Assembly (NCBI RefSeq): GCF_024168645.1
Contig: NZ_JALJWF010000001.1
Span: 5,769,501-5,833,500, forward strand
DNA from: Pseudomonas sp. GGS8
GTDB taxonomy: Bacteria; Pseudomonadota; Gammaproteobacteria; Pseudomonadales; Pseudomonadaceae
Length of the DNA: 64,000 nucleotides
Direction: 5' to 3'
A program made the translations under genes and the position numbers. Below, piece after piece: positions 55,363-64,000 of the stretch. The notes beneath the pieces are model-generated. The model had not been told where the DNA came from, made no database searches, and was given only the letters and a program-made list of their open reading frames with translations. Position 1 is the stretch's first letter, and each line of letters begins with the position of its first letter.

Positions 55363-55640
55363 CTAAAAAATATGTGATTCTATCGTCGCGCGAAGTGTAT
55401 CGACACTTTTGACACTCTGATTGTATAGCTGCTCGCCCGCAGGGGTACAACGAAGGGCTCGGGTCGAACGAAAAAGAAGAGGTGTTCCCAGGAGTTGTTC
55501 CAGATTGGCCAAGCGACGACCAAGGGTATTGGCTGACACGCCCAGTTTTACTGGCCTTTGAAATACTTCCGCTTCGGACGATTTGAACAAACACAGCTAA
55601 GCATCGAACATGACTGCCCTTCACACCCAAACAGACTGCC
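55363..55640 (-). pseudogene. LysR regulator N-terminal remnant, frameshifted
   Basis: One frame gives VRCLAVFVQIVRSGSISKAS and the next continues with KLGVSANTLGRRLANLEQLLG and TPLLFRSTRALRCTPAGEQL. One frameshift near 55,560 separates them. The protein then stops after about 85 residues, so the effector domain is gone. Confidence 0.8.
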
Positions 55641-56095
55641 CCAAAAAAATCAATTACCACTTTCGAGTGGCAGGCACACTGACACATTGAAAATGTATCG
55701 AATGCCATCTGCTTTTGAATTATTGGCACGCTCATTAAATCAGTCTTTGTTGACCGCGCCGACCTTATCAATAACCGCCCGAACAACAAATATACAAAAA
55801 CGGATTTCAGACATCCATTTTTGGATTTGCGGTGGTTTATTCCTTCTTAGGAAGAGCAATGCTATGCTGTGATGGCACTTCAACACTACCCTCAAGACAC
55901 CAAAATAGTGCGCACTTCAAGTAACCAGACACCCCCCTGTCGGGTATCAATAACCCTGCCGAACGCAATATTCAAAAAGTGGACTGATGTTTTTTCTTGT
56001 TCGAAAAAAGCACACTCTACGGTTGTTTATCGAAATATTTCGAAGATACGGCATCAATATGCCCTGAACAAACTGGAATAACGAGGTTGTCGTCT
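55641..56095. other. 455-base AT-rich non-coding stretch
   Basis: No supported gene. It is AT-richer than its surroundings and contains TCCATTTTTGGATTT at 55,814-55,828, shared exactly with 62,283-62,297. It should include the MCP promoter. Confidence 0.55.
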
Positions 56096-57667
56096 ATGTC
56101 GAACGGATTTGCATTAGAGCATCTGACCGTCACCAAAAAACTGGGGTTGGGATTTGGATTGTTATTGGCTTTGGCCGTATTACTCGCCTTGACCGGTTTG
56201 TATGGACTGCGTAGCGATGGGCAATCCTTGAAGCGGATCAATCGACTCGGCAATCTGTTCGACCAAACGGTCTTCTCTCGCGACGCCAATTTCGTCTATG
56301 CCTTGACCGCAGACTCAGAGCAGCTTGCCAAACACGATGCCAACCTGAAAAACATGCAACAGATGCTCTCCAGCGTATTGGATGATATTCGCACCGGTGG
56401 TTGGCCGCTGGAGGATCGGGATTCAATAATGCGCCTGGACGAAAAATTGCGCGCCTATATCGTTACGCACCAGCAGACTCAGGCCGGAGCAGATGTAACG
56501 CAAGCAGCGATCAAACTGAATGAATCGCTATCTTCCTTACAAGGCGAGATCAATGAGTTGTATGCTGCCGAAGAGACTCGCGCCAAGACAAGTGTGGATC
56601 TTGTTGTCGCGATCCTTGGGGGCGTCACATTGTTTGCGCTGGTACTGGGGGGGCTGATTGCCTGGATTATCGGCCGCCAGATTGTTGTCCCGTTGCAACA
56701 GGCTTTGCGGGCTTCGGAGCGCATTGCCAACGGCGATCTGACCGTGGAACTGCACAGCGACCGCGCTGACGAATTGGGCCAGCTTCTGCGGTCGATCAAC
56801 AACATGACTCAACGCTTGCGCGACGTTATCTCGCAGATCGGCGGCAGCTCGCATCGGCTTGCGGCATCCGCCAGTCAGTTGGCGACTATCACGACACAAA
56901 CTCAGGCCGGTATCGACAGCCAGAAGAGCGAAACCGACTCGGTAGCGACTGCAATGAATGAAATGACGGCCACCGTACTGGAGGTGGCTAGCAACTCGGA
57001 AGAGGCAGCGAGTGCGGCAAAAAAAGCCGACCACGAGGCCAGCAATGCACTGGATGTATCGCAGCAAGCGGTGACCCAGATAGAAACACTTGCCCGCGAG
57101 GTAGGCATGTCAGCCCAATCGATGACCCGCCTTCATCAGGAAAGCGAGCGTATCGGTGGCGTGCTTGATGTTATCAAAACGGTCGCTGGGCAAACCAATC
57201 TACTAGCGCTCAACGCGGCTATTGAAGCGGCGCGCGCTGGAGAGGCCGGTCGCGGTTTTGCTGTGGTCGCGGACGAAGTGCGCAGCCTGGCGCAGCGTAC
57301 TCAACAGTCATCGGAAGAAATCGAAAGTCTGATCGAAGGCTTGCAGCATATCGCCCAGGAAAGCTCGCGAATGATGCAAGCGAGCGTGCAGCAGACTCAA
57401 TCGACCGTCACCGGCGTGCGCAACACCGGGAACGCCTTGGCAACGATCACGCAACAGGTATCCGATATCCAGCAAATGAGCATGTTGATTGCCACTGCTG
57501 CGGAGGAGCAGACCGCGGTGGCCGAGGAAATCAACCGTAGCGTTCTAAATGTGCGTGAAACCGCCGACCAGTCGGCGACAGCCAGCGCCGAGATCGCTGC
57601 CTCCAGTGTTGAGCTGGCTCAACTCGGGGGAGAACTGCAAAGTCTGGTTAGACGCTTCAAGGTGTAA
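56096..57667 (+). CDS. Methyl-accepting chemotaxis protein
   Basis: 523 residues. TM1 about 18-38, a periplasmic four-helix-bundle sensor (about 40-190), TM2 about 190-210, HAMP (about 212-265) and the signalling domain with the hairpin tip [20 protein letters not shown] and [18 protein letters not shown]. It should control CheA through CheW. The ligand is unknown; there is no Cache or PAS pattern in the sensor. No C-terminal CheR pentapeptide. It lies next to c-di-GMP genes, which may point to a link between motility and sessile growth. Confidence 0.93.
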   Translation: MSNGFALEHLTVTKKLGLGFGLLLALAVLLALTGLYGLRSDGQSLKRINRLGNLFDQTVFSRDANFVYALTADSEQLAKHDANLKNMQQMLSSVLDDIRTGGWPLEDRDSIMRLDEKLRAYIVTHQQTQAGADVTQAAIKLNESLSSLQGEINELYAAEETRAKTSVDLVVAILGGVTLFALVLGGLIAWIIGRQIVVPLQQALRASERIANGDLTVELHSDRADELGQLLRSINNMTQRLRDVISQIGGSSHRLAASASQLATITTQTQAGIDSQKSETDSVATAMNEMTATVLEVASNSEEAASAAKKADHEASNALDVSQQAVTQIETLAREVGMSAQSMTRLHQESERIGGVLDVIKTVAGQTNLLALNAAIEAARAGEAGRGFAVVADEVRSLAQRTQQSSEEIESLIEGLQHIAQESSRMMQASVQQTQSTVTGVRNTGNALATITQQVSDIQQMSMLIATAAEEQTAVAEEINRSVLNVRETADQSATASAEIAASSVELAQLGGELQSLVRRFKV

Positions 57668-57808
57668 GGCGTCGAGCAACTCTTGTGCAATTCCTTTAAG
57701 CCATATAAGGCCTGTGCCCGGGCTGGACTGATCGTGAGTCTGGCTCCGCCATTAATTTGGGCTTAGCAATCCGGACCCACCATCCACCACCCCCCCTCAT
57801 CGAACCCA

Positions 57809-60073
57809 ATGATTTACGCATTCACGTTCCACATCACAGTCAATCTAATAGTCGGTCTAGCGCTCTGGCTGGTCTGGATGCGCGTGCCTCGGCAGGGCTT
57901 CACCCGTTTGCTAGGTATCAACTTCGTGGCACAGACCTTTGGTGGGGTCGCCTATTTTCTGTGGCACCAGCCGGAGTTCCTAGTCCATTCGGTCGGGGTC
58001 GCCTTGGTGCTCAGCATTGCGGTGTTGAGCCAGGTCACGATGGCTGCGGGCTTGCGGGAGCTGATCGGTCGGCCCTTGAGTCGTGTTCAATGCCTGGGCA
58101 TCGGCCTGGCGCTGACGCCGGCCTTCCTGGCCACCATACTGGGCTTCGGGCTCGAAACCACTCAGGGCTTTTTTGCCTGCTGCAATGTTGTGCTAGGCCT
58201 TTCGGCATTACGGTGGCTGTGGAATCAAGGCCGCACCGAGCGCTTGGTCGGCGTGCTGCTCGTGCTGCTGGGGTTGAACCAGTTCACCTATGCAGTCGGT
58301 GGTGAGGCCCTGCTGGCGCAGCAAGCCTGTGTGGCCGCGGGCTTGCGCCTTGTGCTGGGTATCGGCCTGCTGCATGCAGCACTGTACCGCGCCAGCATCG
58401 AGTCGAGCCGGCTGCGCGAGCAACTGCACTACCTAACCGAGCATTCCCATCAGGGCGTGGCCGTCATCCGCGGCAACCATGTGTTGTATGCCAACGAGGC
58501 CCTGCTGCGTATCTATGGCGTGTCGCATACGAGCGCTTTCGAGGCCTTCCGGAAGGAGATGCCGCCGACGCTGCGGGAGATCGTCGACATAAGGCACCGG
58601 GCCTTGCTCGACGGCAGCCTGCAGTATGATCAATGGGAGGGCGAGCGCCAGCGTAGCGATGGCACGCTGGTGCGACTTATGTTTTCCTCCTGGTGTGTCA
58701 GCTGGGAGGGCCGGCCAGCCGAGCATCTGGTGGTCAGCGACGATACCGAGCGCTTCAACGCCGCCAAGACCTTGCTGCACCAGGCCACGCATGACCCGGT
58801 AACCGGCCTGCCCAACCGCGGCGCGCTGCTGCAGCGTCTGCACGAGCTCTGTGCCGGCACCCAGCCGGTAGCTTTGGTCTGGCTAGACCTGGACCGCTTC
58901 ACCCAACTCACCGAAGCCTATGGTCATGCCATCGGCGACAATGTGCTGCGGGCCTTTGCCGCCCTGCTTCGCGCCGAGTTCGAACCGCAGACCAAAATCA
59001 CCTATCTGGGAGAGAATGGGTTCGTCTTGCTGCTGACGCAAAACGTAGACCTGCCGGCGCTGCGCGAGCTGACTCAGCGCCTGCGCGACCGCATGACCCG
59101 CGCAATAACCATCGGCGAGCAAGAAATCTATATGGACGCGTCCATCGGCGTGGCGCGCTTCCCCGACACCGCGGCCAACGCCGACAGCCTGTTACGCGAG
59201 GCCAGCATGGCCATGCACGAGGCCAAGCAGGATCCTGGCACGTCGGTGCGCTGGGCCAAGGCAGGGATGGAGCGCAACAGCGCCATCATGCTGACCGAAC
59301 AGGCTATGCGGGCCGGGTTGAACAACGCTGAGTTCCAGTTGGTCTACCAGCCCAAGGTAGCAGCTCATGGCGGCGCCCTCCAGAGCTTTGAAGCTCTGGC
59401 GCGCTGGCACCGACCGGGTTATGGGGTGATCAGTCCGGACGACTTCATTCCGGTGGCTGAGCGCACCGGTCTGATCATTCCGCTGGGCGCCTTACTGCTG
59501 GAGAAGGCCTGCCGCCAGCAGAGCATCTGGCTACGGGGCGGTAGCCGCGCCGTGCCGGTGGCCGTCAATGTCTCGCCCTTGCAGCTGCAGGACCCGAGCT
59601 TCCCCGACTTTGTTGTGCGCACCTTGCAGACCTTCGCCCTACCAGCGGCCCTACTGACTCTGGAGGTGACCGAGACCGTTGCAGTACGTGATGCCGAGCA
59701 GGCGCACGAGCGTATCACCCGACTCAAGGACCTGGGCATCAAGGTAGCGCTGGACGACTTCGGCACCGGCTTTTCCTCGCTGAATCTGCTACGCAGCATG
59801 CCGCTGGACGCGATCAAGATCGACCGCAGCCTGATCGAGGCCATACCCCAGCATACCGCCAGCGCGGTGGTGCGGGCGATCTGCCAGTTGGCTGCCGCGC
59901 TGGAACTTAAGGTGGTGGCCGAGGGTGTTGAGACGGAGGCCCAGGCCGAGGGGGCGCGCGCTGCCGGCTGCCATGAACTACAAGGCTATCTATTCAGCCG
60001 CCCACTCTCGCCAGCCCTGGCCGCTGAGTGGCTGGAGCGCTCTGCCAAAGTCATCGAGGTCGATCAGATCTAA
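57809..60073 (+). CDS. PAS-GGDEF-EAL protein, degenerate GGDEF, active-type EAL
   Basis: 754 residues. An N-terminal membrane domain of about seven helices (5-200) is followed by a PAS domain (205-315), a GGDEF domain (320-480) and an EAL domain (490-750). The GGDEF signature is GENGF (401-405), so cyclase activity is unlikely. EAL residues look complete: FEALARW (527-533), NVSPLQLQ, and DDFGTGFSSL. It probably hydrolyses c-di-GMP to pGpG, with the GGDEF domain perhaps sensing GTP. No clear ribosome site precedes the ATG; a C7 run lies 13-19 bases upstream. Confidence 0.9.
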   Translation: MIYAFTFHITVNLIVGLALWLVWMRVPRQGFTRLLGINFVAQTFGGVAYFLWHQPEFLVHSVGVALVLSIAVLSQVTMAAGLRELIGRPLSRVQCLGIGLALTPAFLATILGFGLETTQGFFACCNVVLGLSALRWLWNQGRTERLVGVLLVLLGLNQFTYAVGGEALLAQQACVAAGLRLVLGIGLLHAALYRASIESSRLREQLHYLTEHSHQGVAVIRGNHVLYANEALLRIYGVSHTSAFEAFRKEMPPTLREIVDIRHRALLDGSLQYDQWEGERQRSDGTLVRLMFSSWCVSWEGRPAEHLVVSDDTERFNAAKTLLHQATHDPVTGLPNRGALLQRLHELCAGTQPVALVWLDLDRFTQLTEAYGHAIGDNVLRAFAALLRAEFEPQTKITYLGENGFVLLLTQNVDLPALRELTQRLRDRMTRAITIGEQEIYMDASIGVARFPDTAANADSLLREASMAMHEAKQDPGTSVRWAKAGMERNSAIMLTEQAMRAGLNNAEFQLVYQPKVAAHGGALQSFEALARWHRPGYGVISPDDFIPVAERTGLIIPLGALLLEKACRQQSIWLRGGSRAVPVAVNVSPLQLQDPSFPDFVVRTLQTFALPAALLTLEVTETVAVRDAEQAHERITRLKDLGIKVALDDFGTGFSSLNLLRSMPLDAIKIDRSLIEAIPQHTASAVVRAICQLAAALELKVVAEGVETEAQAEGARAAGCHELQGYLFSRPLSPALAAEWLERSAKVIEVDQI

Positions 60074-60241
60074 GCAACTCGCCGGCTTTCTCGACCTTCT
60101 GCTGTAAGAGACAACTGCTGTTCTAAAAGATTCTGGAGCTTGCCCTGGTTAAACTACCTTCGATGGCGTCCTGTAAACTTGGTATACGTCATGTCTGCAA
60201 CTGGCGGGATCAGTCGAACGCATGATTGCCACCGCCCATTT

Positions 60242-61825
60242 TTACTGAAAATCCACATGAACACGATTACGCCCTGCCTGCTTGGCGCTATAGGTGGCTT
60301 CATCTGCCAGGCGCAACAGCGCCTGCCCATCCAGCCTTTTTTGCCAACAAGCGACACCAAAACTTGCCGTCACCGGGCCTATCGAGGCAATGACATGACT
60401 GGCCACCGACTGGCGCAAGGACTCGGCCAGACTTGCGGCCTGCTCGGTCTGGGTGGAGGGACAGAGAATTGCGAACTCCTCGCCACCGATGCGACAGAAC
60501 ACATCGCTGCTGCGTAAGCGCTGGCCAATCAGACGACAGGTTTCCTTAAGCACCCGATCGCCGCCTTCATGCCCCCAGCGATCATTGATCGACTTGAAGT
60601 GATCGAGATCCAACACGATCAGCGAAAACGAGGAGCCGTATCGGTGTGCCAGATCAACCTGTTGTTGGAGGCTAGCCATAAAGTAACGTCGATTGTAAAT
60701 GCCCGTTAGTTCGTCCGTGATAGCCTGCACTCGTAATGCCGTCTCACGGCCTTTCAGCTCAGTGATATCGGTGAACGAGCCATACCAGACGAGCGTCTCA
60801 TCGACCTGTCGTTCTGCATAAGACTCGCCGCGCAACCAACGAGTGCCCTTCTTCGGCAGGTTGACCCGAAAATCACATGCCCAGGGTTCGCCCGTTTCGG
60901 CGGACTTCATGGTTGCCGCGTGAATCAGCGCAAGGTCTTCCTCGTGGACTCGTCTGAACACGGGGTTTTGGTTGAAACCGATATTGAGAACCTCTTCAGG
61001 TTTGAGCTCAAAAACGTGTTCAAGACTCGGACTGCAGTAGGAAAAATAACTCTCGCCCTCCTCTCGTAGATGGTACTGATAGAGCACGTTAGGAATGCGT
61101 TGAGTGAGTCGTTTCAAGAAGGCGTTGCCTTCACTGATTTTGTTCAGCAGGGCGATCCGCTCGCTGACATCGATGATGACGTTGATATGCTCAACTTGTC
61201 CGGAGTCTGCATCAATGATCTCCGCACGTCGCAACTCACCGATAAAGTGACTGCCATCCTTGCGGCGGTAGGTCCGCTCGACGCTTAAGCTCGAGCCATC
61301 ATACTTGGACAGTGAATGGAGTAGCTGCGTGTCGGTTAGCGGGAGATGAATCGGATTGCCTGGAGCGAGGCCACCGCCAACAATTTTTCCCTGTGCATAT
61401 AATATATCGATATGATCGAGCCCCAGCATTTCTTCGCGACTGAAACCAAACATCTTTTCAGCACCATCGCTGAACAGTAAAGTGCGCCCGAGAGAGTCCG
61501 TAGTAACAACGGCCACTTGGGCCACCGCGTTTATCAGATTACGTAAGCGTGCATTCAGGGCTTTGATATTACTTTTGCGCTCAGTCAGCTCCTCAAGGTG
61601 CCTTTTAGAATATATTTGGCGAAGACGTAACGAAAAATGCAGCAGGCAGAGCACTAGCGCCTGAACGATCAGGGCAAACCCGCTCAGCCCACGTAAATAC
61701 CCGCTGCTATCGGGAAGCCACAGCCCCCCGGCAATGACGACACTCATGAGCAAACAGAAGAACATGCCAAAAGAATGGATGTGCTTGTTCAGTCGCTCAA
61801 AGAGACGCCGTATCGAACCAGTCAT
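60242..61825 (-). CDS. PAS-PAS-GGDEF diguanylate cyclase
   Basis: 527 residues. Two N-terminal helices (about 18-38 and 48-66), two PAS domains (about 95-225 and 240-360), then GGDEF with catalytic GGEEF (446-450) and the inhibitory RSSD motif nine residues upstream, so it should be an active, feedback-controlled cyclase. It converges on the EAL gene at 57,809. Together they form a make/break pair beside the cellulose genes. Ribosome binding site is weak. Confidence 0.92.
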   Translation of the reverse strand: MTGSIRRLFERLNKHIHSFGMFFCLLMSVVIAGGLWLPDSSGYLRGLSGFALIVQALVLCLLHFSLRLRQIYSKRHLEELTERKSNIKALNARLRNLINAVAQVAVVTTDSLGRTLLFSDGAEKMFGFSREEMLGLDHIDILYAQGKIVGGGLAPGNPIHLPLTDTQLLHSLSKYDGSSLSVERTYRRKDGSHFIGELRRAEIIDADSGQVEHINVIIDVSERIALLNKISEGNAFLKRLTQRIPNVLYQYHLREEGESYFSYCSPSLEHVFELKPEEVLNIGFNQNPVFRRVHEEDLALIHAATMKSAETGEPWACDFRVNLPKKGTRWLRGESYAERQVDETLVWYGSFTDITELKGRETALRVQAITDELTGIYNRRYFMASLQQQVDLAHRYGSSFSLIVLDLDHFKSINDRWGHEGGDRVLKETCRLIGQRLRSSDVFCRIGGEEFAILCPSTQTEQAASLAESLRQSVASHVIASIGPVTASFGVACWQKRLDGQALLRLADEATYSAKQAGRNRVHVDFQ

Positions 61826-62456
61826 ATAACACCGGAGAGTAGAGTACTTGGCTGGGTAAACAATTAGCGGCCAGGTTACTCAGGGGGCTGATGGGATCGT
61901 GCTTATGATCGGAATGACGACTTTACCCGATCGGACATAAGGTGCAGATAAATGAATGGGGCTGTACACCGCTGGTTATCCGCATCCGAATGGACGGTCA
62001 ATTGCAATCTATGTGTCAGGGCGTACCCGCCGACATTGCAGAAAACCTACATCCGAACCAAAACAGGAAAAATCTGCTTACGGCCATTAGAGATATTTGG
62101 GCTGAGCAGGAAGCACGCTATCAGAGGGCTTCGATGGACGGGATGCCCTCTTCGCCTTCCATAGGTACTTCCCTGTAATCCTGTCACCATTGAGCCCACC
62201 AAGGCCGAGTTCAATATTCACTCAAACGTACTGACCAAGAGAATCTTGGACTTATTACTCATCCAAAAATAGATATCTAAAGTCCATTTTTGGATTTATG
62301 TATTTTTTAGAAATGTACTACAACATCAAACCACAAAAGTCTATTATACAGACACCCGCACACGCCAACAATCATCTGGCTTTGTTCGCACTAGCCTGTG
62401 TTGACTTGTAATAGGCAAGGCTTAGCACCTGAACTTCACCTGAGTAACAACCCGCG
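61826..62456. other. 631-base region upstream of the cellulose genes
   Basis: No strong gene. A 78-codon frame from GTG 61,942 has a protein-like middle part (HPNQNRKNLLTAIRDIWAEQ) but no ribosome spacing or family; I leave it unassigned. The part after 62,220 is very AT-rich and has a large inverted repeat (62,261-62,297), which looks regulatory for the bcs genes. Confidence 0.5.
62261..62297. promoter_or_regulatory. AT-rich inverted repeat upstream of bcs genes
   Basis: ATCCAAAAAT at 62,261-62,270 and ATTTTTGGAT at 62,286-62,295 are perfect inverted arms with the palindrome AGATATCT between. Fifteen bases of it (TCCATTTTTGGATTT) recur upstream of the MCP gene. The site may bind a regulator such as an AT-preferring factor; its partner is not known. 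Confidence 0.45.
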
Positions 62457-62663
62457 ATGCATAGCGTTGATGACGACATTAAAAATCTGTTCAGTCGATT
62501 CGGCGCAAGCCCCGACAGGTACTGGGACATTGGTGCGAATCACGAACTCACCGATGAAGCTAAAGCCGTGCAGTCCACCTCCTCCAATGTGACGCAAAAA
62601 CCAGAGAACCACCGTTCCCCCATCCCCCCCCCGCCCTTAACACTTAGCCAACGCGAGCACTAA
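62457..62663 (+). CDS. BcsR/BcsP-like cellulose biosynthesis protein
   Basis: 68 residues. The opening DDDIKNLFSRFGASPDRYWDIG matches, as a pattern, the short BcsR/BcsP proteins that precede cellulose synthase genes and support the BcsA/BcsQ assembly. The rest is disordered and proline-rich, and contains a C9 run (62,624-62,632) within the last codons. ATG 62457 lacks a strong ribosome site. It lies 121 bases before bcsA, with no bcsQ between, so the locus is a compact variant. Confidence 0.62.
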   Translation: MHSVDDDIKNLFSRFGASPDRYWDIGANHELTDEAKAVQSTSSNVTQKPENHRSPIPPPPLTLSQREH

Positions 62664-62784
62664 AGGAGCAGCACCTAAGAATACCTGGTTTAAACATCAG
62701 ATCTTTCTGACTGCCTGACAAAACAACCGATTAGATATTCGCTTTCGTCTCTTTGACATAGCGCACCACAGAGCATCAATACCC

Positions 62785-64000
62785 ATGGAAGGCACTCCTG
62801 TGTGGCTCGAAAAATCCAGGACTTGCCTGACCGCCTGGCCTCGCCCCGTGCGTCTGGCACTTTGTGTTTCGACCTGCGCAATTGGTTTCCTGCTGATGGC
62901 CCTCGTCGTAACAGTGCCATTGGACTTCGAACAACAGTGCGCTTTTGCTTTTATCTGCCTGGCTGCCACCCTGTTGATCAGAGTCGCCACAGGCAGGCTT
63001 CCAATCCTTGCGATGATAGCCCTGTCACTGATCGCTTCATTGCGCTACCTGTACTGGCGACTGACGTCCACGCTTGGCTTCGACGGCTGGCTGGACTGCT
63101 TCTTCGGCTATGGTCTGGTGGCCACTGAACTCTACGCCATGCTGATCATGCTGCTCGGCTACCTGCAGACCGCATGGCCACTAGGTCGCCAACCTGCCCT
63201 GCTGCAAACCGATCCCGGCGAATGGCCAACCGTTGATGTGTTCATCCCCACTTACAACGAGCCCTTGGACATCGTAAAGCTGACAGTACTGGCCGCCAGG
63301 GCTATCGACTGGCCCAAGGACAAACTCCGAGTCTATGTCCTGGATGACGGACGACGAGAGGAGTTCCGCACTTTTTGCCAGCAAGCTGGCGTTGGTTACA
63401 TCACCCGCGACAATAACCACCATGCGAAGGCTGGCAACCTGAACGAAGCACTCAAGGTTACCGATGGCCAATACATTGCCTTTTTCGATGCCGACCACAT
63501 ACCTACTCGCGCCTTCTTGCAGGTGTGTATGGGCTGGTTTCTAAAAAACCCGAAGCTGGCACTGCTACAAACCCCCCACTTCTTTTTCTCACCCGATCCA
63601 TTCGAGAAAAATCTGCGTACTTTCCGCTCCGTGCCCAACGAGGGAGAGCTTTTCTACGGACTCATCCAGGACGGAAACGATCTCTGGAATGCGAGTTTCT
63701 TCTGCGGTTCGTGTGCGGTCATCCGTCGTCCCCCGCTACTCGAAATCGGTGGCATAGCCGTTGAAACCGTCACCGAGGACGCGCACACAGCACTCAAGCT
63801 CAATCGTTGTGGTTATGACACTGCCTACCTTGCCATTCCTCAGGCGGCGGGCCTGGCAACAGAAAGCCTGTCCCGCCACATCAATCAACGCATTCGCTGG
63901 GCTCGGGGAATGACCCAGATTTTCCGCACCGACAATCCGTTACTCGGCAAAGGCTTAAACCTCGGTCAGCGGTTGTGTTATCTGAACGCCATGCTGCATT
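62785..64000 (+). CDS. bcsA: Cellulose synthase catalytic subunit BcsA (5' part)
   Basis: At least 405 residues, cut by the window end. TM helices near 22-45, 48-62, 70-90 and 100-130 precede the GT2 catalytic domain: TYNEP (about 156), DDG (about 186), D235-x-D237 (FFDADH), TED (330-332) and QRIRW (368-372). BcsA polymerises UDP-glucose to beta-1,4-glucan across the inner membrane and needs c-di-GMP at its PilZ domain, which would lie beyond the window. ATG 62785 is chosen by frame; ribosome site GAGCATCAATACCC is poor. Confidence 0.95.
   Translation, partial: MEGTPVWLEKSRTCLTAWPRPVRLALCVSTCAIGFLLMALVVTVPLDFEQQCAFAFICLAATLLIRVATGRLPILAMIALSLIASLRYLYWRLTSTLGFDGWLDCFFGYGLVATELYAMLIMLLGYLQTAWPLGRQPALLQTDPGEWPTVDVFIPTYNEPLDIVKLTVLAARAIDWPKDKLRVYVLDDGRREEFRTFCQQAGVGYITRDNNHHAKAGNLNEALKVTDGQYIAFFDADHIPTRAFLQVCMGWFLKNPKLALLQTPHFFFSPDPFEKNLRTFRSVPNEGELFYGLIQDGNDLWNASFFCGSCAVIRRPPLLEIGGIAVETVTEDAHTALKLNRCGYDTAYLAIPQAAGLATESLSRHINQRIRWARGMTQIFRTDNPLLGKGLNLGQRLCYLNAMLH

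Noticed and set aside
61942..62178. 78-codon frame upstream of the bcs genes
   Set aside because: GTG start with no usable ribosome site, no family, and an atypical tail; not strong enough to call a gene.

Overview
The window is chromosomal DNA from a fluorescent-type Pseudomonas, most likely the P. fluorescens group. This rests on protein similarity to the Pseudomonas lexA2-imuA-imuB-dnaE2 cassette, the NADP-type aldehyde dehydrogenase, FUSC and DyP genes, on many REP-type hairpins (GCGAGCAGGCTCGC and GGGGGCAAGCCCCC cores), and on the high-GC codon use. There is no rRNA and no CRISPR array.

From 1 to about 34,500 the window is mostly core genome. It holds an FKBP isomerase, a PAS-GGDEF cyclase, a carboxylate-symporter/binding-protein/LysR group, a Kef-type antiporter and a cytochrome b561. 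Next comes a tightly overlapped seven-gene operon (8,762-15,104). It encodes a thermostable-hemolysin/GNAT-like protein, an AMP-forming ligase, a haem-oxygenase-like diiron oxidase (HDO), an SDR, a TPR-like exported protein and an OmpR/QseC-type two-component pair. Its promoter has four hexamers at exact 11-bp spacing. This is my best candidate for an undescribed system: a small-molecule or lipid pathway that senses a signal and probably controls itself. After it come a LysR gene, a fatty-acid-hydroxylase/SRPBCC fusion with a beta-propeller lactonase-like protein, a hybrid sensor kinase, the lexA2-imuA-imuB-dnaE2 SOS mutagenesis operon with a LexA2 operator, DyP peroxidase, aldehyde dehydrogenase, FUSC, EamA/Lrp, and a Bax-inhibitor-1 protein.

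A tRNA-Ser(UGA) gene at 34,549 marks the start of an accessory region. A 60-bp exact copy of its 3' end, with a second copy of the downstream terminator, lies at 43,726. The 9.1 kb between them carries no integrase. It does carry an IS1182 element, a qorB/ytfH-like redox pair, a marR-eamA-nitroreductase cassette bordered by IS5-type ends, an IS1182/IS5 transposase chimera, and two identical 159-bp IS1182-type MITEs in inverted orientation. Beyond the second att copy are another IS1182 element sitting in the loop of a terminator-like hairpin, a YegP-like gene, and the decayed core of a P4-type integrase (46,493-46,962).

From 47,029 to 53,794 is a copper phenol-oxidation cluster: tyrosinase, then divergently a DJ-1/PfpI protein, a multicopper oxidase, two small unknown proteins and a DUF2182 membrane protein. 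A graveyard of fragments follows (AraC, UvrD-type helicase, a two-TM protein, LysR).

The last 8 kb concern chemotaxis and c-di-GMP: an MCP, a GGDEF-EAL protein with a degenerate GGDEF site, a PAS-PAS-GGDEF cyclase, then a BcsR/BcsP-like gene and the 5' part of bcsA (cellulose synthase), which runs off the end. The layout suggests that the two c-di-GMP enzymes feed the cellulose locus next to them.
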